DNA from: Comamonadaceae bacterium
GTDB lineage: Bacteria; Pseudomonadota; Gammaproteobacteria; Burkholderiales; Burkholderiaceae_C
Direction: 5' to 3'
DNA: 64,000 bases
NCBI GenBank assembly: GCA_947455145.1
Contig: CANGME010000016.1
Location: 1 to 64,000 of the forward strand
The notes under the pieces were generated by a model. The model was not told the origin of the DNA. It saw only the letters and a list, made by a program, of their open reading frames with translations, and ran no database searches. The stretch's first letter is position 1, and each line of letters begins with the position of its first letter. Shown piece by piece: positions 55,787 to 64,000 of the stretch. The position numbers and the translations under genes are program-made.

Positions 55787-56701
55787 CTATTTACGGCCAG
55801 TGCCAGATTGCGACAAACCCCAGACGTAAGAGGCCAGTACTTGAATCTGGGCTGCGCTCAGTTTGTCCGCCTGAGCCGGCATCTGGTTGACCTTGCCGTT
55901 GTTGATCATCGACACAATGGCACCTTCACCCCAGCCATGAAGCCAAATGTCATCGGTCAGGTTCGGCGCACCCAAAGCCGGATTGCCCTTCCCGTCTATT
56001 CCGTGGCAGGCCGCACAAGCACCAAATTTGGCCTTGCCCAATGAGGCCCGCAGGGAGTCATGTGGGCTACCAGAAAGACTGAGCACGTAGTTCGCCACAT
56101 TCTTCACGTCGTCTGAAGAGCCGACGGCCGCTGCCATGGGCGGCATGTTCCCGATACGACCTGCGGTGATGGTTTCCGTGATTTTCTCGGGTGTGCCACC
56201 GTACAACCAATCGCCATCGGTCAGATTGGGAAATCCCTTGCTTCCACGGGCGTCTGAGCCGTGACACTGAGAACAATTGTTCATAAACAAGCGTTCACCA
56301 ATACCCATGGCATTCGCGTCTTTAGACAACTCATCTGGCTTCATAGCGGAAAACTTGGCGTACAAAGGTGCCAGTTCTTTTTGTGCTTTATCCAATTCGG
56401 CCTGGTGCTCCCCCAGCGATGTCCAGCCCAGCGTCCCGGTACTGCTTCCCAGACCCGGGTAGAGGGCCAGATAGACGCCGGCAAAAATGATGGTGAGGAT
56501 AAACAACCAGACCCACCAGCGCGGCAGGGGGTTGTTCATCTCCCGCAGGTCGCCATCCCACACGTGGCCGGTCGTATTGTCGTTCGCGGTCATGGCTTTG
56601 GCCTTGCCGCTGAACCACAACAGAAGCAGGCAAGCCAAAATGCTAACGATGGTGATGATGGCAACGTAGCCCGACCAGAAGTTGCTTGTAAAGTCGCTCA
56701 T
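55787..56701 (-). CDS. ccoP: cbb3-type cytochrome c oxidase subunit III (diheme CcoP)
   Basis: CcoP (304 residues) is the diheme c-type subunit. It has an N-terminal helix (YVAIITIVSILACLLLLWF), the conserved VWDGDLREMNNPLPRWWVWL followed by a second helix, and two heme c sites, CSQCH and CAACH, each in a cytochrome c domain (about 130-215 and 225-300). The ATG at 56701 starts MSDFTSNFWSGY. It passes electrons towards CcoO/CcoN. Confidence 0.96.
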   Translation of the reverse strand: MSDFTSNFWSGYVAIITIVSILACLLLLWFSGKAKAMTANDNTTGHVWDGDLREMNNPLPRWWVWLFILTIIFAGVYLALYPGLGSSTGTLGWTSLGEHQAELDKAQKELAPLYAKFSAMKPDELSKDANAMGIGERLFMNNCSQCHGSDARGSKGFPNLTDGDWLYGGTPEKITETITAGRIGNMPPMAAAVGSSDDVKNVANYVLSLSGSPHDSLRASLGKAKFGACAACHGIDGKGNPALGAPNLTDDIWLHGWGEGAIVSMINNGKVNQMPAQADKLSAAQIQVLASYVWGLSQSGTGRK

Positions 56702-56727
56702 TGATCTTCTTCCTTTGACGGCTCTCG

Positions 56728-56865
56728 TTAATCCTGTTCGAAAGGCAGATTGGCCGCCTGTTCGAAGTCTTTTGCGTTTCGACCAGACCACGCCCAAAGC
56801 ACGATGCCAATGAAGGTGATGAAACTTGCCACCGTAGCGATGGAGCGAAGGGTATTGATTTCCAC
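56728..56865 (-). CDS. ccoQ: cbb3-type cytochrome c oxidase subunit CcoQ
   Basis: A 45-residue frame starting at GTG (EINTLRSIATVASFITFIG follows) with one transmembrane helix and the CcoQ-type IVLWAWSGRNAKDFEQAANL segment, ending FEQD. GGGAGA lies upstream of the GTG. It fills the gap between ccoO and ccoP exactly where ccoQ belongs. CcoQ stabilises the CcoP interaction and is easily missed because of its length. Confidence 0.9.
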   Translation of the reverse strand: MEINTLRSIATVASFITFIGIVLWAWSGRNAKDFEQAANLPFEQD

Positions 56866-56882
56866 GATGCGATCTCCCGTGT

Positions 56883-57509
56883 TTATTTAAGCGCCGTACC
56901 CAAGACCTGAAGGTAGGCGATCACCGCGTCCATCTCCGTCTTGCCTTTCAACTCGGCTGCGGACTTGGCAATTTGCTCATCGGTGTAAGGCACCCCCACA
57001 ATTCGCAGCGCCTTCATGTGAGTTGGCATGGAGGCCGCATCCACGGCATCTTTTTCGAGCCAGGAATAAGCCGGCATGTTCGACTCGGGCACCAAGTCGC
57101 GTGGGTTATTCAGGTGAACGCGATGCCACTCATCGCTGTAACGGCCACCAACGCGGGCCAAATCCGGCCCAGTGCGCTTGCTGCCCCACTGAAAAGGGTG
57201 GTCATAAACCGACTCGCCCGCCACTGAGTAATGCCCGTAACGCAGAGTTTCAGCTCGAAAAGGGCGAATCATCTGCGAGTGGCAGTTGTAGCAACCCTCG
57301 CGCACATAAATGTCGCGGCCCGCCAACTGCAGCGCGGTGTAGGGCTCAATGCCCTTGATCGGCTCGGTGGTTGACTTCTGAAAGAACAGCGGAACGATTT
57401 CGACCATACCCCCCACCAGCAAAACCAGCAGGATGAGGACGATCATCAAAAAATTATTGGTTTCAATCTTTTCGTGCGACAGGCCGCCACTTGACTTGTT
57501 GTTTGACAT
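56883..57509 (-). CDS. ccoO: cbb3-type cytochrome c oxidase subunit II (CcoO)
   Basis: CcoO (208 residues) is the monoheme c subunit: one N-terminal anchor helix ([20 protein letters not shown]), then the heme site [17 protein letters not shown] and the distal Met region of NMPAYSWL. It lies between ccoN (12 bp upstream) and ccoQ. Confidence 0.97.
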   Translation of the reverse strand: MSNNKSSGGLSHEKIETNNFLMIVLILLVLLVGGMVEIVPLFFQKSTTEPIKGIEPYTALQLAGRDIYVREGCYNCHSQMIRPFRAETLRYGHYSVAGESVYDHPFQWGSKRTGPDLARVGGRYSDEWHRVHLNNPRDLVPESNMPAYSWLEKDAVDAASMPTHMKALRIVGVPYTDEQIAKSAAELKGKTEMDAVIAYLQVLGTALK

Positions 57510-57521
57510 GATTCTTGGCCT

Positions 57522-58964
57522 TTAAGTGTGGGCAGATGCCGCAGGAATCGTGACTTCTTCCGTATGCCCTGCGATTACAGTTTTGACGACGTTCCAAAGC
57601 ATCAGCACCATGCCACCAAAGTACAGCAAGCCACCCAAGAGGCGCAATACATAGAAGGGATAGGTGGCTTTGACCGACTCAACAAAGGTGTAAGTCAAGG
57701 TGCCGTCTGTGTTGATGGCGCGCCACATCAGGCCCTGCATCACGCCGGCAATCCACATCGCCGCGATGTAGATCACGATACCGATGGTGGCCGTCCAGAA
57801 ATGAATTTCGATGGCTTTGACGCTGTACATCTGCTTCTGGCCAAACAGGCGGGGGATCAGGTAGTACATGCTGCCCATGGTCACCAGACCCACCCAGCCC
57901 AAGGCACCGGAGTGCACGTGGCCAATCGTCCAGTCGGTGTAATGGCTCAGCGCATTGACGGTCTTGATGGACATCATCGGTCCTTCAAACGTGCTCATGC
58001 CATAGAAGGAAAGTGACACGATCAGGAAGCGCAGGATCGGATCGTCACGCAGCTTATGCCAAGCACCTGAAAGCGTCATGATGCCGTTGATCATGCCGCC
58101 CCAGCTCGGTGCCAACAGGATGAGTGAGAACACCATGCCGACCGACTGCGTCCAATCCGGCAAGGCCGTGTAATGCAGGTGGTGCGGGCCGGCCCACATG
58201 TAGGTGAAGATCAACGCCCAAAAGTGGACGATGGACAGGCGGTAGCTATAGACTGGCCGCTCTGCCTGCTTGGGGATGAAGTAGTACATCATCCCCAAAA
58301 ATCCTGCGGTCAGGAAAAAGCCCACGGCGTTGTGGCCGTACCACCATTGCACCATGGCATCTTGCACGCCCGCATAAGCCGAGTAGGACTTCATAAAGCC
58401 CGCCGGTATGGCTGCACTATTCACAACGTGCAGCAGGGCAACCGCAAGAATGAATGCCCCAAAGAACCAGTTGGCCACGTAGATATGGCGAACCTTGCGC
58501 GTACCCACCGTGCCAAAGAACACCACGGCAAAGGCCACCCAGACCAGCGTAATCAGGATGTCGATGGGCCATTCCAGCTCGGCGTATTCCTTGCCCTGGG
58601 TGTAACCCAGCGGGAGGGAGATCGCGGCGGCCACAATCACCGCTTGCCAGCCCCAGAAGGTGAAGGCGGCCAACCGGTCGCCAAACAGGCGCACATGGCA
58701 AGTGCGCTGAACAATGTAGTAAGCCGCAGCGAATAAGCCGCACCCGCCAAAAGCAAAAATAACCGCATTGGTATGCAGTGGCCTCAAGCGACCGTAGCTG
58801 AACCACGGCACGCCCATATTAAATTCGGGCCAAGTAAGTTGCGCGGCAATGATCACGCCAACCAGCATGCCGACCACACCCCACACCACCGTCATGAGAG
58901 CGAACTGCCTGACCACCTTGTCGTTGTAGGACGTCGCGTTTTGATTTGAAAAACTCATTGACAC
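57522..58964 (-). CDS. ccoN: cbb3-type cytochrome c oxidase subunit I (CcoN)
   Basis: CcoN (480 residues) is the catalytic heme b / heme b3-CuB subunit of the high-affinity oxidase, with 12 predicted helices. Histidine ligands are visible in [16 protein letters not shown] (low-spin heme), [27 protein letters not shown] (CuB) and [14 protein letters not shown]. An FNR-type box lies about 56 bp upstream of its ATG, so expression should rise at low oxygen. It starts the ccoNOQPGH run and follows ccoI-ccoS. Confidence 0.97.
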   Translation of the reverse strand: MSMSFSNQNATSYNDKVVRQFALMTVVWGVVGMLVGVIIAAQLTWPEFNMGVPWFSYGRLRPLHTNAVIFAFGGCGLFAAAYYIVQRTCHVRLFGDRLAAFTFWGWQAVIVAAAISLPLGYTQGKEYAELEWPIDILITLVWVAFAVVFFGTVGTRKVRHIYVANWFFGAFILAVALLHVVNSAAIPAGFMKSYSAYAGVQDAMVQWWYGHNAVGFFLTAGFLGMMYYFIPKQAERPVYSYRLSIVHFWALIFTYMWAGPHHLHYTALPDWTQSVGMVFSLILLAPSWGGMINGIMTLSGAWHKLRDDPILRFLIVSLSFYGMSTFEGPMMSIKTVNALSHYTDWTIGHVHSGALGWVGLVTMGSMYYLIPRLFGQKQMYSVKAIEIHFWTATIGIVIYIAAMWIAGVMQGLMWRAINTDGTLTYTFVESVKATYPFYVLRLLGGLLYFGGMVLMLWNVVKTVIAGHTEEVTIPAASAHT

Positions 58965-59013
58965 CTCATTTTGATTACTGAGGCAAGTTTGAAGGGTGAC
59001 GCGTCATTTCTTT

Positions 59014-59027
59014 TTGACTTATGTCAA
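59014..59027. promoter_or_regulatory. FNR-type box upstream of ccoN
   Basis: TTGACTTATGTCAA is a symmetrical variant of the FNR consensus (TTGAY-N4-RTCAA). Its centre is about 56 bp from the ccoN ATG, almost the same distance as the hemN site, consistent with activation from a -41.5 position. Confidence 0.72.
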
Positions 59028-59033
59028 CTGATA

Positions 59034-59171
59034 TCAAGAATCCTTGAGAATCCGCTCGCCTTCGGCTTCGATATCCTCAAACTGGCCACGGTGAATCGCC
59101 CACCAGAGCCCGCCCAGAATAAAAAACACCAAGATGACCGATAGCGGGATCAGCAAATAAAGGATGTCCAT
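59034..59171 (-). CDS. ccoS: cbb3-type oxidase assembly protein CcoS
   Basis: A 45-residue protein with one helix (ILYLLIPLSVILVFFILGGL) and the CcoS-type WWAIHRGQFEDIEAEGERIL segment. CcoS is needed for cofactor insertion into cbb3. Its ATG overlaps the ccoI stop (TGATG), showing coupling; the longer upstream frame is inside ccoI. Confidence 0.92.
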   Translation of the reverse strand: MDILYLLIPLSVILVFFILGGLWWAIHRGQFEDIEAEGERILKDS

Positions 59172-61525
59172 CAGACACCCTCCTTCCGTTGGGCTGCGCC
59201 CGCCAGACGCAGGGCGTTGAGCACGACCAACAGCGAGCTGGAAGCCATGCCCAAACCAGCCAGCCATGCTGGCAACCAGCCCACCACAGCCAGCGGTACG
59301 CACACGGCGTTGTAGCCAACAGCCCACCAGAGGTTTTGATTTACGACTCGCAGCGTTTGACGGGCCAACACGACAGTCTTCACCACAGGGGTCAACCGCT
59401 CACCCAAAACCACAAAATCTGCCTGCGCCTGTGCCAGCGGGACGGCTTTTCCGAAAGCAAAGGACACATGGGCACCCGCCAACACGGGTCCGTCATTAAG
59501 CCCATCCCCCACCACGGCCACCTTTTTTCCCTGATGCTGGGCCGCATGCAGGTAAGCCAGCTTGTCCTGCGGCGTACAGCCACCCCGTGCCTGCGAGATG
59601 CCCAGTTGCGCCGCCATGCGAGCGACTGCGGGCTCAGCATCGCCCGACAAAATTTCCACGCCAATACCAAGGTCCTGCAAGGCCTTGACGGTTTCGAGAG
59701 CATCAGGCCGGAGATCTTCATGGAACTCAAAACTGGCCAACCAGCCCCGCTCGTCGCTCAGGCAAGCGTAAGGGCTGGCTACCGGCGGCTGCTCCAGTCC
59801 GCAAAATCGTGCCGACCCCAGCCTCAAGTCTTGACCCGAAGCTGTGCCTATGTCCTTGGCTTCGTCTTGCGTCACATGGACGCAACCCGACACGCCCTGC
59901 CCGGCTGTCTCGCACACACCATCGGCCATCCATCGGGCTCGCCTGGCATCTGTATTCAATTTGGCGTGCTCCACCAAGGCCCTTGAAACAGGATGGTGCG
60001 AATGACCGGCCAAGGCAGCCGCCATGTCGAGCACTTGCGCCCGAGACACGCCGTCCCGCGTGCGGACGGTGGCCAGCACCATGGCATCGCGCGTCAGGGT
60101 GCCCGTCTTGTCAAACAGCACGACATCAACACTGGCCAACGCTTCCAGCCCTTGCAGATGTCGCACCAGAACGCCATGGCGTGCTAAGGCCCCAGCGGCT
60201 GTCAGCATGGCCGCCGGTGTAGCCAGCGACAACGCGCACGGACAGGTCACCACCAGCACAGCCACTGCCACCATGAGGGCGTGAGCCGGATCTTGCGACC
60301 ACCAGAACGCACCCGCGCCCGTAGCCGCCAGCAACACTGCCAGCAAGAAGGGCTTGGCGATGCGATCAACCCGTTGCGCCAACGGTGGCTTGGTCGTGGC
60401 GGCGCTTTCCATGAGCGCGACGATCTGGGCGAAGCGGGTTTTTTCACCCGTCTGCTCCACGCGGACCAAAACAAGGCCCGACAGGTTGTGGCTGCCCGCA
60501 ATGACATTTGCGCCCACCCGCCGGGGCACGGGTCGGGATTCACCCGTGAGCAGGGCCTCGTCAGTCAGCGTCTCACCCTGCACAATAAGGCCGTCTGCCG
60601 GGAACACATCTCCGGGCGCAATGCGCACGATGTCGCCCGCCCGCAAGCGCCGCACAGCCACGCGCTCAAACCCGCCACCGTGCTGCTGCCGCTCCACGCT
60701 GTCAGGCAGCCGATTCATCAGTGCTTCGAGCGCGCCAGCAGTGCGGTCGCGCAAGCGCAACTCCAGCCAACGCCCAGTTAGCAGAAAAAAGACGAACATG
60801 GTGAGGGAGTCAAAATAGACTTGACCACCAAATGGCCCCTGCGGATTAAAAGTGCCAACCGTGCTGACTGCGAAGGTGATTAAGATGCCCATCGCCACAG
60901 GCAAGTCCATGCTGATGCGCCTCTGCGCAATATCCCGCCAGGCTGCCGAAAAGTACGGTCCGCAAGAAAACATCAGCACCGGCAATGTCAGCACCCAGGA
61001 GGCCCAACGCAAAAGCTGCTCCATCTCTGGCGTGAGATCTCCCGGTGCCGCAACGTAGGCGGGCCATGCGTACATCATCACCTGCATCATGCAAAGACCT
61101 GCGACCAGCCAACGCCATAGCGCCTTGCGGGTCTCCAAACGGCGTCTCTGTGCGGCAAAGGCGTCTTGAGCAGGCACTGCGCTGTAGCCGGCCTGGCGCA
61201 CGGCCTGCATCCACCCAGAGGGCGTAACCGCAGCCGCCGACCAGACCACTCGTGCCCGTTGACTGCCTGCACTCACAGAGGCACTGCTCACGCCGGGCAC
61301 GGCCTGCAAGGCCGCCTCGACCGTCAGCGCGCAGGCAGCGCAGTGCATACCGTCAATTACCACATGGGATTCCCAGCAAGCCTCCCTACCACTGACAGGC
61401 CGGCTAAATGCGCCCCACTCTTCGGGGTCATCCAGCAAGTGCAAGTTGTCTGGTGTCACCTTGGACGCAGGCAGTGCTGTGCCCATGCACTCTGAATCGA
61501 ACGCGTACGAAGCGGGATGGGCCAT
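59171..61525 (-). CDS. ccoI: Copper-type P1B ATPase for cbb3 assembly (CcoI/FixI)
   Basis: A P1B ATPase of about 784 residues. It has an N-terminal metal-binding domain (HVVIDGMHCAACALTVEAAL, CxxC) and transmembrane helices. The TGE loop is in LLTGESRPVPRRVG, the membrane copper site VTCPCALSLATPA, the phosphorylation motif DKTGTLTRDAM and the hinge VAVVGDGLNDGPVLAGA. It supplies Cu to the cbb3 CuB site. The start is uncertain: the frame is open to 61615 but that part overlaps an FNR-type box and the 3' end of fumC; ATG 61525 (MAHPASYAF) is chosen, with 61549 and 61486 possible. It is coupled to ccoS. Confidence 0.92.
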   Translation of the reverse strand: MAHPASYAFDSECMGTALPASKVTPDNLHLLDDPEEWGAFSRPVSGREACWESHVVIDGMHCAACALTVEAALQAVPGVSSASVSAGSQRARVVWSAAAVTPSGWMQAVRQAGYSAVPAQDAFAAQRRRLETRKALWRWLVAGLCMMQVMMYAWPAYVAAPGDLTPEMEQLLRWASWVLTLPVLMFSCGPYFSAAWRDIAQRRISMDLPVAMGILITFAVSTVGTFNPQGPFGGQVYFDSLTMFVFFLLTGRWLELRLRDRTAGALEALMNRLPDSVERQQHGGGFERVAVRRLRAGDIVRIAPGDVFPADGLIVQGETLTDEALLTGESRPVPRRVGANVIAGSHNLSGLVLVRVEQTGEKTRFAQIVALMESAATTKPPLAQRVDRIAKPFLLAVLLAATGAGAFWWSQDPAHALMVAVAVLVVTCPCALSLATPAAMLTAAGALARHGVLVRHLQGLEALASVDVVLFDKTGTLTRDAMVLATVRTRDGVSRAQVLDMAAALAGHSHHPVSRALVEHAKLNTDARRARWMADGVCETAGQGVSGCVHVTQDEAKDIGTASGQDLRLGSARFCGLEQPPVASPYACLSDERGWLASFEFHEDLRPDALETVKALQDLGIGVEILSGDAEPAVARMAAQLGISQARGGCTPQDKLAYLHAAQHQGKKVAVVGDGLNDGPVLAGAHVSFAFGKAVPLAQAQADFVVLGERLTPVVKTVVLARQTLRVVNQNLWWAVGYNAVCVPLAVVGWLPAWLAGLGMASSSLLVVLNALRLAGAAQRKEGV

Positions 61526-61583
61526 CCCGGCAAGACTTGAAGTGGGCATGGGATAAGCGTAACTGACGAAACCCGACAACGGT

Positions 61584-61597
61584 TTGACTTGGATCAA
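61584..61597. promoter_or_regulatory. FNR-type box upstream of ccoI
   Basis: TTGACTTGGATCAA differs from the FNR consensus at one half-site base. It lies about 65 bp before the chosen ccoI start and overlaps the last four bases of the truncated fumC gene. Confidence 0.6.
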
Positions 61598-62778
61598 GTT
61601 GAAGCGTGACCGCAAGCGCTCATCATTCCGTCATTTGATGCACCGCCCACATTTATCGCCATGTCATTGCCAAACAGTTGCGCACACAACATGGTGAGCG
61701 CCTCGCACTGGGTGGGGTTGACCTTGCCCGGCATGATGGACGAGCCCGGCTCGTTCTCAGGCAAGCTCAACTCACCCAGACCACTGCGCGGGCCGCTGGC
61801 CAGCCAGCGCACATCGTTGGCGATCTTCATCAAACTCGCGGCCAGGGTCTTGAGCGCGCCGTGGGCGTGCAACAGGGCGTCGCAACTGGCCAGGGCTTCG
61901 AACTTATTGGGGGCCGTAACCAAGGGCAAACCGGTGAGTGTGGCCAGCTCTGCCGCTACGGCTTCGGCATAGCCCGGTGGCGCGTTCAGACCAGTGCCCA
62001 CCGCCGTGCCGCCCAGGGCCAGCTCACACAGATGAGATAAGGCGGCGCGCACATGATCTTCACCGTGCTGGAGCTGCGCCACATAGCCCGAAAATTCCTG
62101 TCCCAGTGTGAGCGGTGTGGCGTCTTGCAAATGGGTTCGGCCAATTTTCACAATGTCCTCGAAGTCCTGCGATTTTTGATCCAGCGTGGCGCGCAGTTTT
62201 TGAAGGGCTGGCAGCAGCCGATGCGTGATGGCGTCCACCGCCGCTACATGCATGGCGGTGGGAAAAACGTCGTTGGACGACTGACTCAGGTTCACCTCGT
62301 CATTCGGGTGCACTAAGCGCCCCTCCCCGCGCTCGCCGCCCATCAGCTCACTGGCACGGTTGGCGAGCACCTCATTGACGTTCATGTTCGTCTGCGTGCC
62401 GGAGCCGGTTTGCCAGACCACCAGCGGGAATTCATCGGCGTGCTGTCCGTTGATGACCTCGTCGGCAGCGGAGACGATGGCCTGCGTCTTGTCAGGGGCC
62501 AGCAGCCCCAGGGTGTGATTGACCCGCGCCGCGCTGCGCTTAATCTGCGCCAGGGCGCGGATGATCTCGGTCGGCATTCGCTCCACAGAGATGTCGAAGT
62601 TTTGTAATGACCGCTGCGTCTGCGCACCCCAAAGCTGGTGCGCGGGCACCTCAATCGGGCCGAAGCTGTCGCGCTCGGTGCGACTGGCTTGGCCGTCGTC
62701 TTTTTGATGCTGCGGTGCGGGGCTCATAGGCTTGGCCAACCTGTCAAAATACGCAGTTGAAACCTTCAGCATAGTCAT
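61594..62778 (-). pseudogene. fumC: Truncated class II fumarase (fumC), C-terminus lost
   Basis: The 394-residue frame matches FumC from [20 protein letters not shown] through [49 protein letters not shown] and the catalytic loop [19 protein letters not shown] to [11 protein letters not shown]. There the family continues into GNFELNVF and about 100 more residues; here eleven unrelated residues ([12 protein letters not shown] region) precede a stop. No frame downstream restores the domain; the ccoI control region begins at once. A deletion joining ccoI to fumC is the simplest explanation. Active-site residues of the first two domains remain, but loss of the C-terminal helices probably abolishes function. 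The start may be 62778 or 62727. Confidence 0.8.
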
Positions 62779-62810
62779 TCACTGTCGTTAACTCAAAAAC
62801 TCCCTCTGCC

Positions 62811-64000
62811 ATGACCACCACCATCCGCCAAGCCGACCTGATCGAGTCCGTCGCCGCCGCCCTGCAGTACATCAGCTACTACCACCCGGCTGACTTCATC
62901 GCCCACCTGGCGCGCGCCTATGAGCGCGAGCAAAGCGCCCCGGCCAAAGACGCGATTGCGCAAATTTTGACCAACAGCAAGATGAGCGCCACCGGCCACC
63001 GCCCGATCTGCCAAGACACCGGCGTCGTCAACGTGTTCCTCAAAGTGGGCATGGATGTGCGGCTAGACGGCTTCACCGGCAGCCTGGAAGACGCCGTGAA
63101 CGAAGGCGTGCGCCAGGGCTACAACCACCCCGACAACACGCTGCGCGCCAGCATCGTGGCCGACCCGCACTTTGACCGCAAAAACACCAAAGACAACACG
63201 CCCGCCGTGATTTTTACCGAGCTGGTGCCCGGCAACACGGTGGAAGTGACCGTGGCAGCCAAAGGCGGCGGCTCTGAGAACAAGAGCAAACTGGTCATGC
63301 TCAACCCCGGCGACAGCATCGTGGATTGGGTGCTCAAAACCGTGCCCACCATGGGCGCTGGCTGGTGCCCGCCGGGCATGTTGGGCATCGGCATTGGCGG
63401 CACGGCTGAGAAAGCCATGCTGCTGGCCAAAGAGAGCCTGATGGACGACATCGACATGTACGAGCTGCAAGCCAAGGCCGCCAAGGGCGAAAAGCTCACT
63501 AAGGTCGAAGAAATGCGCCTGGAACTGTTGGACAAAGTCAACGCCCTGGGCATTGGCGCGCAGGGCCTGGGTGGCCTGACCACGGTGCTGGACATCAAAA
63601 TCAAGATGTACCCCACCCACGCCGCAGGCAAGCCCGTGGCCATGATTCCCAACTGCGCCGCCACCCGCCATGCGCATTTTGTGATGGACGGCAGCGGCCC
63701 CGTGTACCTGGACCCACCTAGCCTGGACTTGTGGCCCAACGTGGCCTGGACGCCTGATTACGTCAAGAGCAAAAAGGTCAACCTTGACGCCCTCACCCCC
63801 GCTGAAGTGGCGAGCTGGAAGCACGGCGACACGCTGCTGCTGAACGGCAAAATGCTGACCGGCCGCGACGCCGCCCACAAGCGCATTCAGACCATGCTGG
63901 CCAAAGGCGAGCCGCTCCCCGTCAGCTTTAAAAATCGCGCCATTTACTACGTCGGCCCCGTTGACCCGGTGCAAGGCGAGGCTGTGGGCCCCGCAGGCCC
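62811..64000 (+). CDS. Class I (iron-sulfur) fumarate hydratase, 3' end outside the window
   Basis: An open frame of 396 codons starts at ATG 62811 (TTTIRQADLIESVAAALQYI follows) and runs off the window. It matches two-domain class I fumarases: ICQDTGVVNVFLKVG with the first cluster Cys, GGGSENKSKLVMLNPGDSI, and IPNCAATRHAHFVMDGSG with a second cluster Cys. The beta domain begins near VNLDALTPAEVASWKHGDTL. These enzymes hydrate fumarate to malate with a [4Fe-4S] cluster. It is divergent from the truncated fumC across 32 bp and may be the working fumarase of the cell. Confidence 0.95.
   Translation, partial: MTTTIRQADLIESVAAALQYISYYHPADFIAHLARAYEREQSAPAKDAIAQILTNSKMSATGHRPICQDTGVVNVFLKVGMDVRLDGFTGSLEDAVNEGVRQGYNHPDNTLRASIVADPHFDRKNTKDNTPAVIFTELVPGNTVEVTVAAKGGGSENKSKLVMLNPGDSIVDWVLKTVPTMGAGWCPPGMLGIGIGGTAEKAMLLAKESLMDDIDMYELQAKAAKGEKLTKVEEMRLELLDKVNALGIGAQGLGGLTTVLDIKIKMYPTHAAGKPVAMIPNCAATRHAHFVMDGSGPVYLDPPSLDLWPNVAWTPDYVKSKKVNLDALTPAEVASWKHGDTLLLNGKMLTGRDAAHKRIQTMLAKGEPLPVSFKNRAIYYVGPVDPVQGEAVGPAG

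Overview
The window is a gene-dense, GC-rich bacterial chromosome segment, almost certainly from the Comamonadaceae (Burkholderiales; Rhodoferax/Polaromonas/Acidovorax-like). The evidence is a fused aroA-cmk gene in a gyrA-serC-pheA-tyrA-aroA/cmk-rpsA-ihfB string, a SWIB protein with a lysine/alanine/proline tail, a Bug-type solute receptor, a TRAP transporter and a complete cbb3 oxidase cluster. No phage, transposase, rRNA or tRNA gene was recognised.

Layout. 1-15 kb: ompA-like gene (-), then the rightward aromatic amino acid/translation supraoperon, ihfB, LPS assembly genes (lapA, lapB, hldE1, hldD) and a helix-hairpin-helix protein. 15-23 kb: a fused hydantoinase/oxoprolinase gene carrying two 60-nt in-frame palindromic repeats, a TRAP transporter, rdgC and crcB. 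23-29 kb: a leftward tungsten aldehyde:ferredoxin oxidoreductase (AOR) operon (FeS subunit, W subunit, FAD subunit, MoaD-like protein, small unknown protein) with a divergent GAF/FIS regulator. 29-34.5 kb: a complete type II-C CRISPR-Cas system: tracrRNA (-), cas9, cas1, cas2 (+) and an array of 14 identical 36-nt repeats with 13 spacers of 30 nt. 34.5-36.6 kb: a tungstate-binding tupA and a divergent ModE-like/periplasmic-binding-protein regulator. 36.6-44 kb: leftward thrS-infC-rpmI-rplT-pheS-pheT-ihfA. 44-50.7 kb: SWIB protein, TPP enzyme, MFS and EamA transporters, Bug receptor and dusA. 50.7-61.5 kb: microaerobic module (TauE/SafE protein, hemN, fnr, ccoI-S-N-O-Q-P-G-H and a small membrane protein) with three FNR-type boxes. 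61.6-64 kb: a fumC that has lost its C-terminus, and a divergent class I fumarase running off the window.

How it works together. Three themes stand out. (1) A tungsten theme: AOR, its regulator, a tungstate receptor and a metal/oxyanion-type regulator flank the CRISPR-Cas locus on both sides, so the defence locus seems to sit inside a tungsten-metabolism island; tupB and tupC are absent where the array now lies. (2) The CRISPR system can be read in full from the sequence. The anti-repeat sits in an 88-nt tracrRNA gene divergent from cas9. The tracrRNA polarity and an intrinsic terminator at the cas2 end both require the array to be transcribed leftward, towards cas2. A perfect 36-nt palindrome abuts the upstream end of the array. 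(3) An oxygen-response theme: an FNR with a full FeS-cysteine set probably controls hemN, itself, ccoN and ccoI through TTGAY-N4-RTCAA sites placed at similar distances.

Other features include an ATC start codon for infC, a triple stem-loop leader before rpmI, an intra-operon terminator between the W and FAD subunits of AOR, and Gln at the quinolone position 83 of GyrA.
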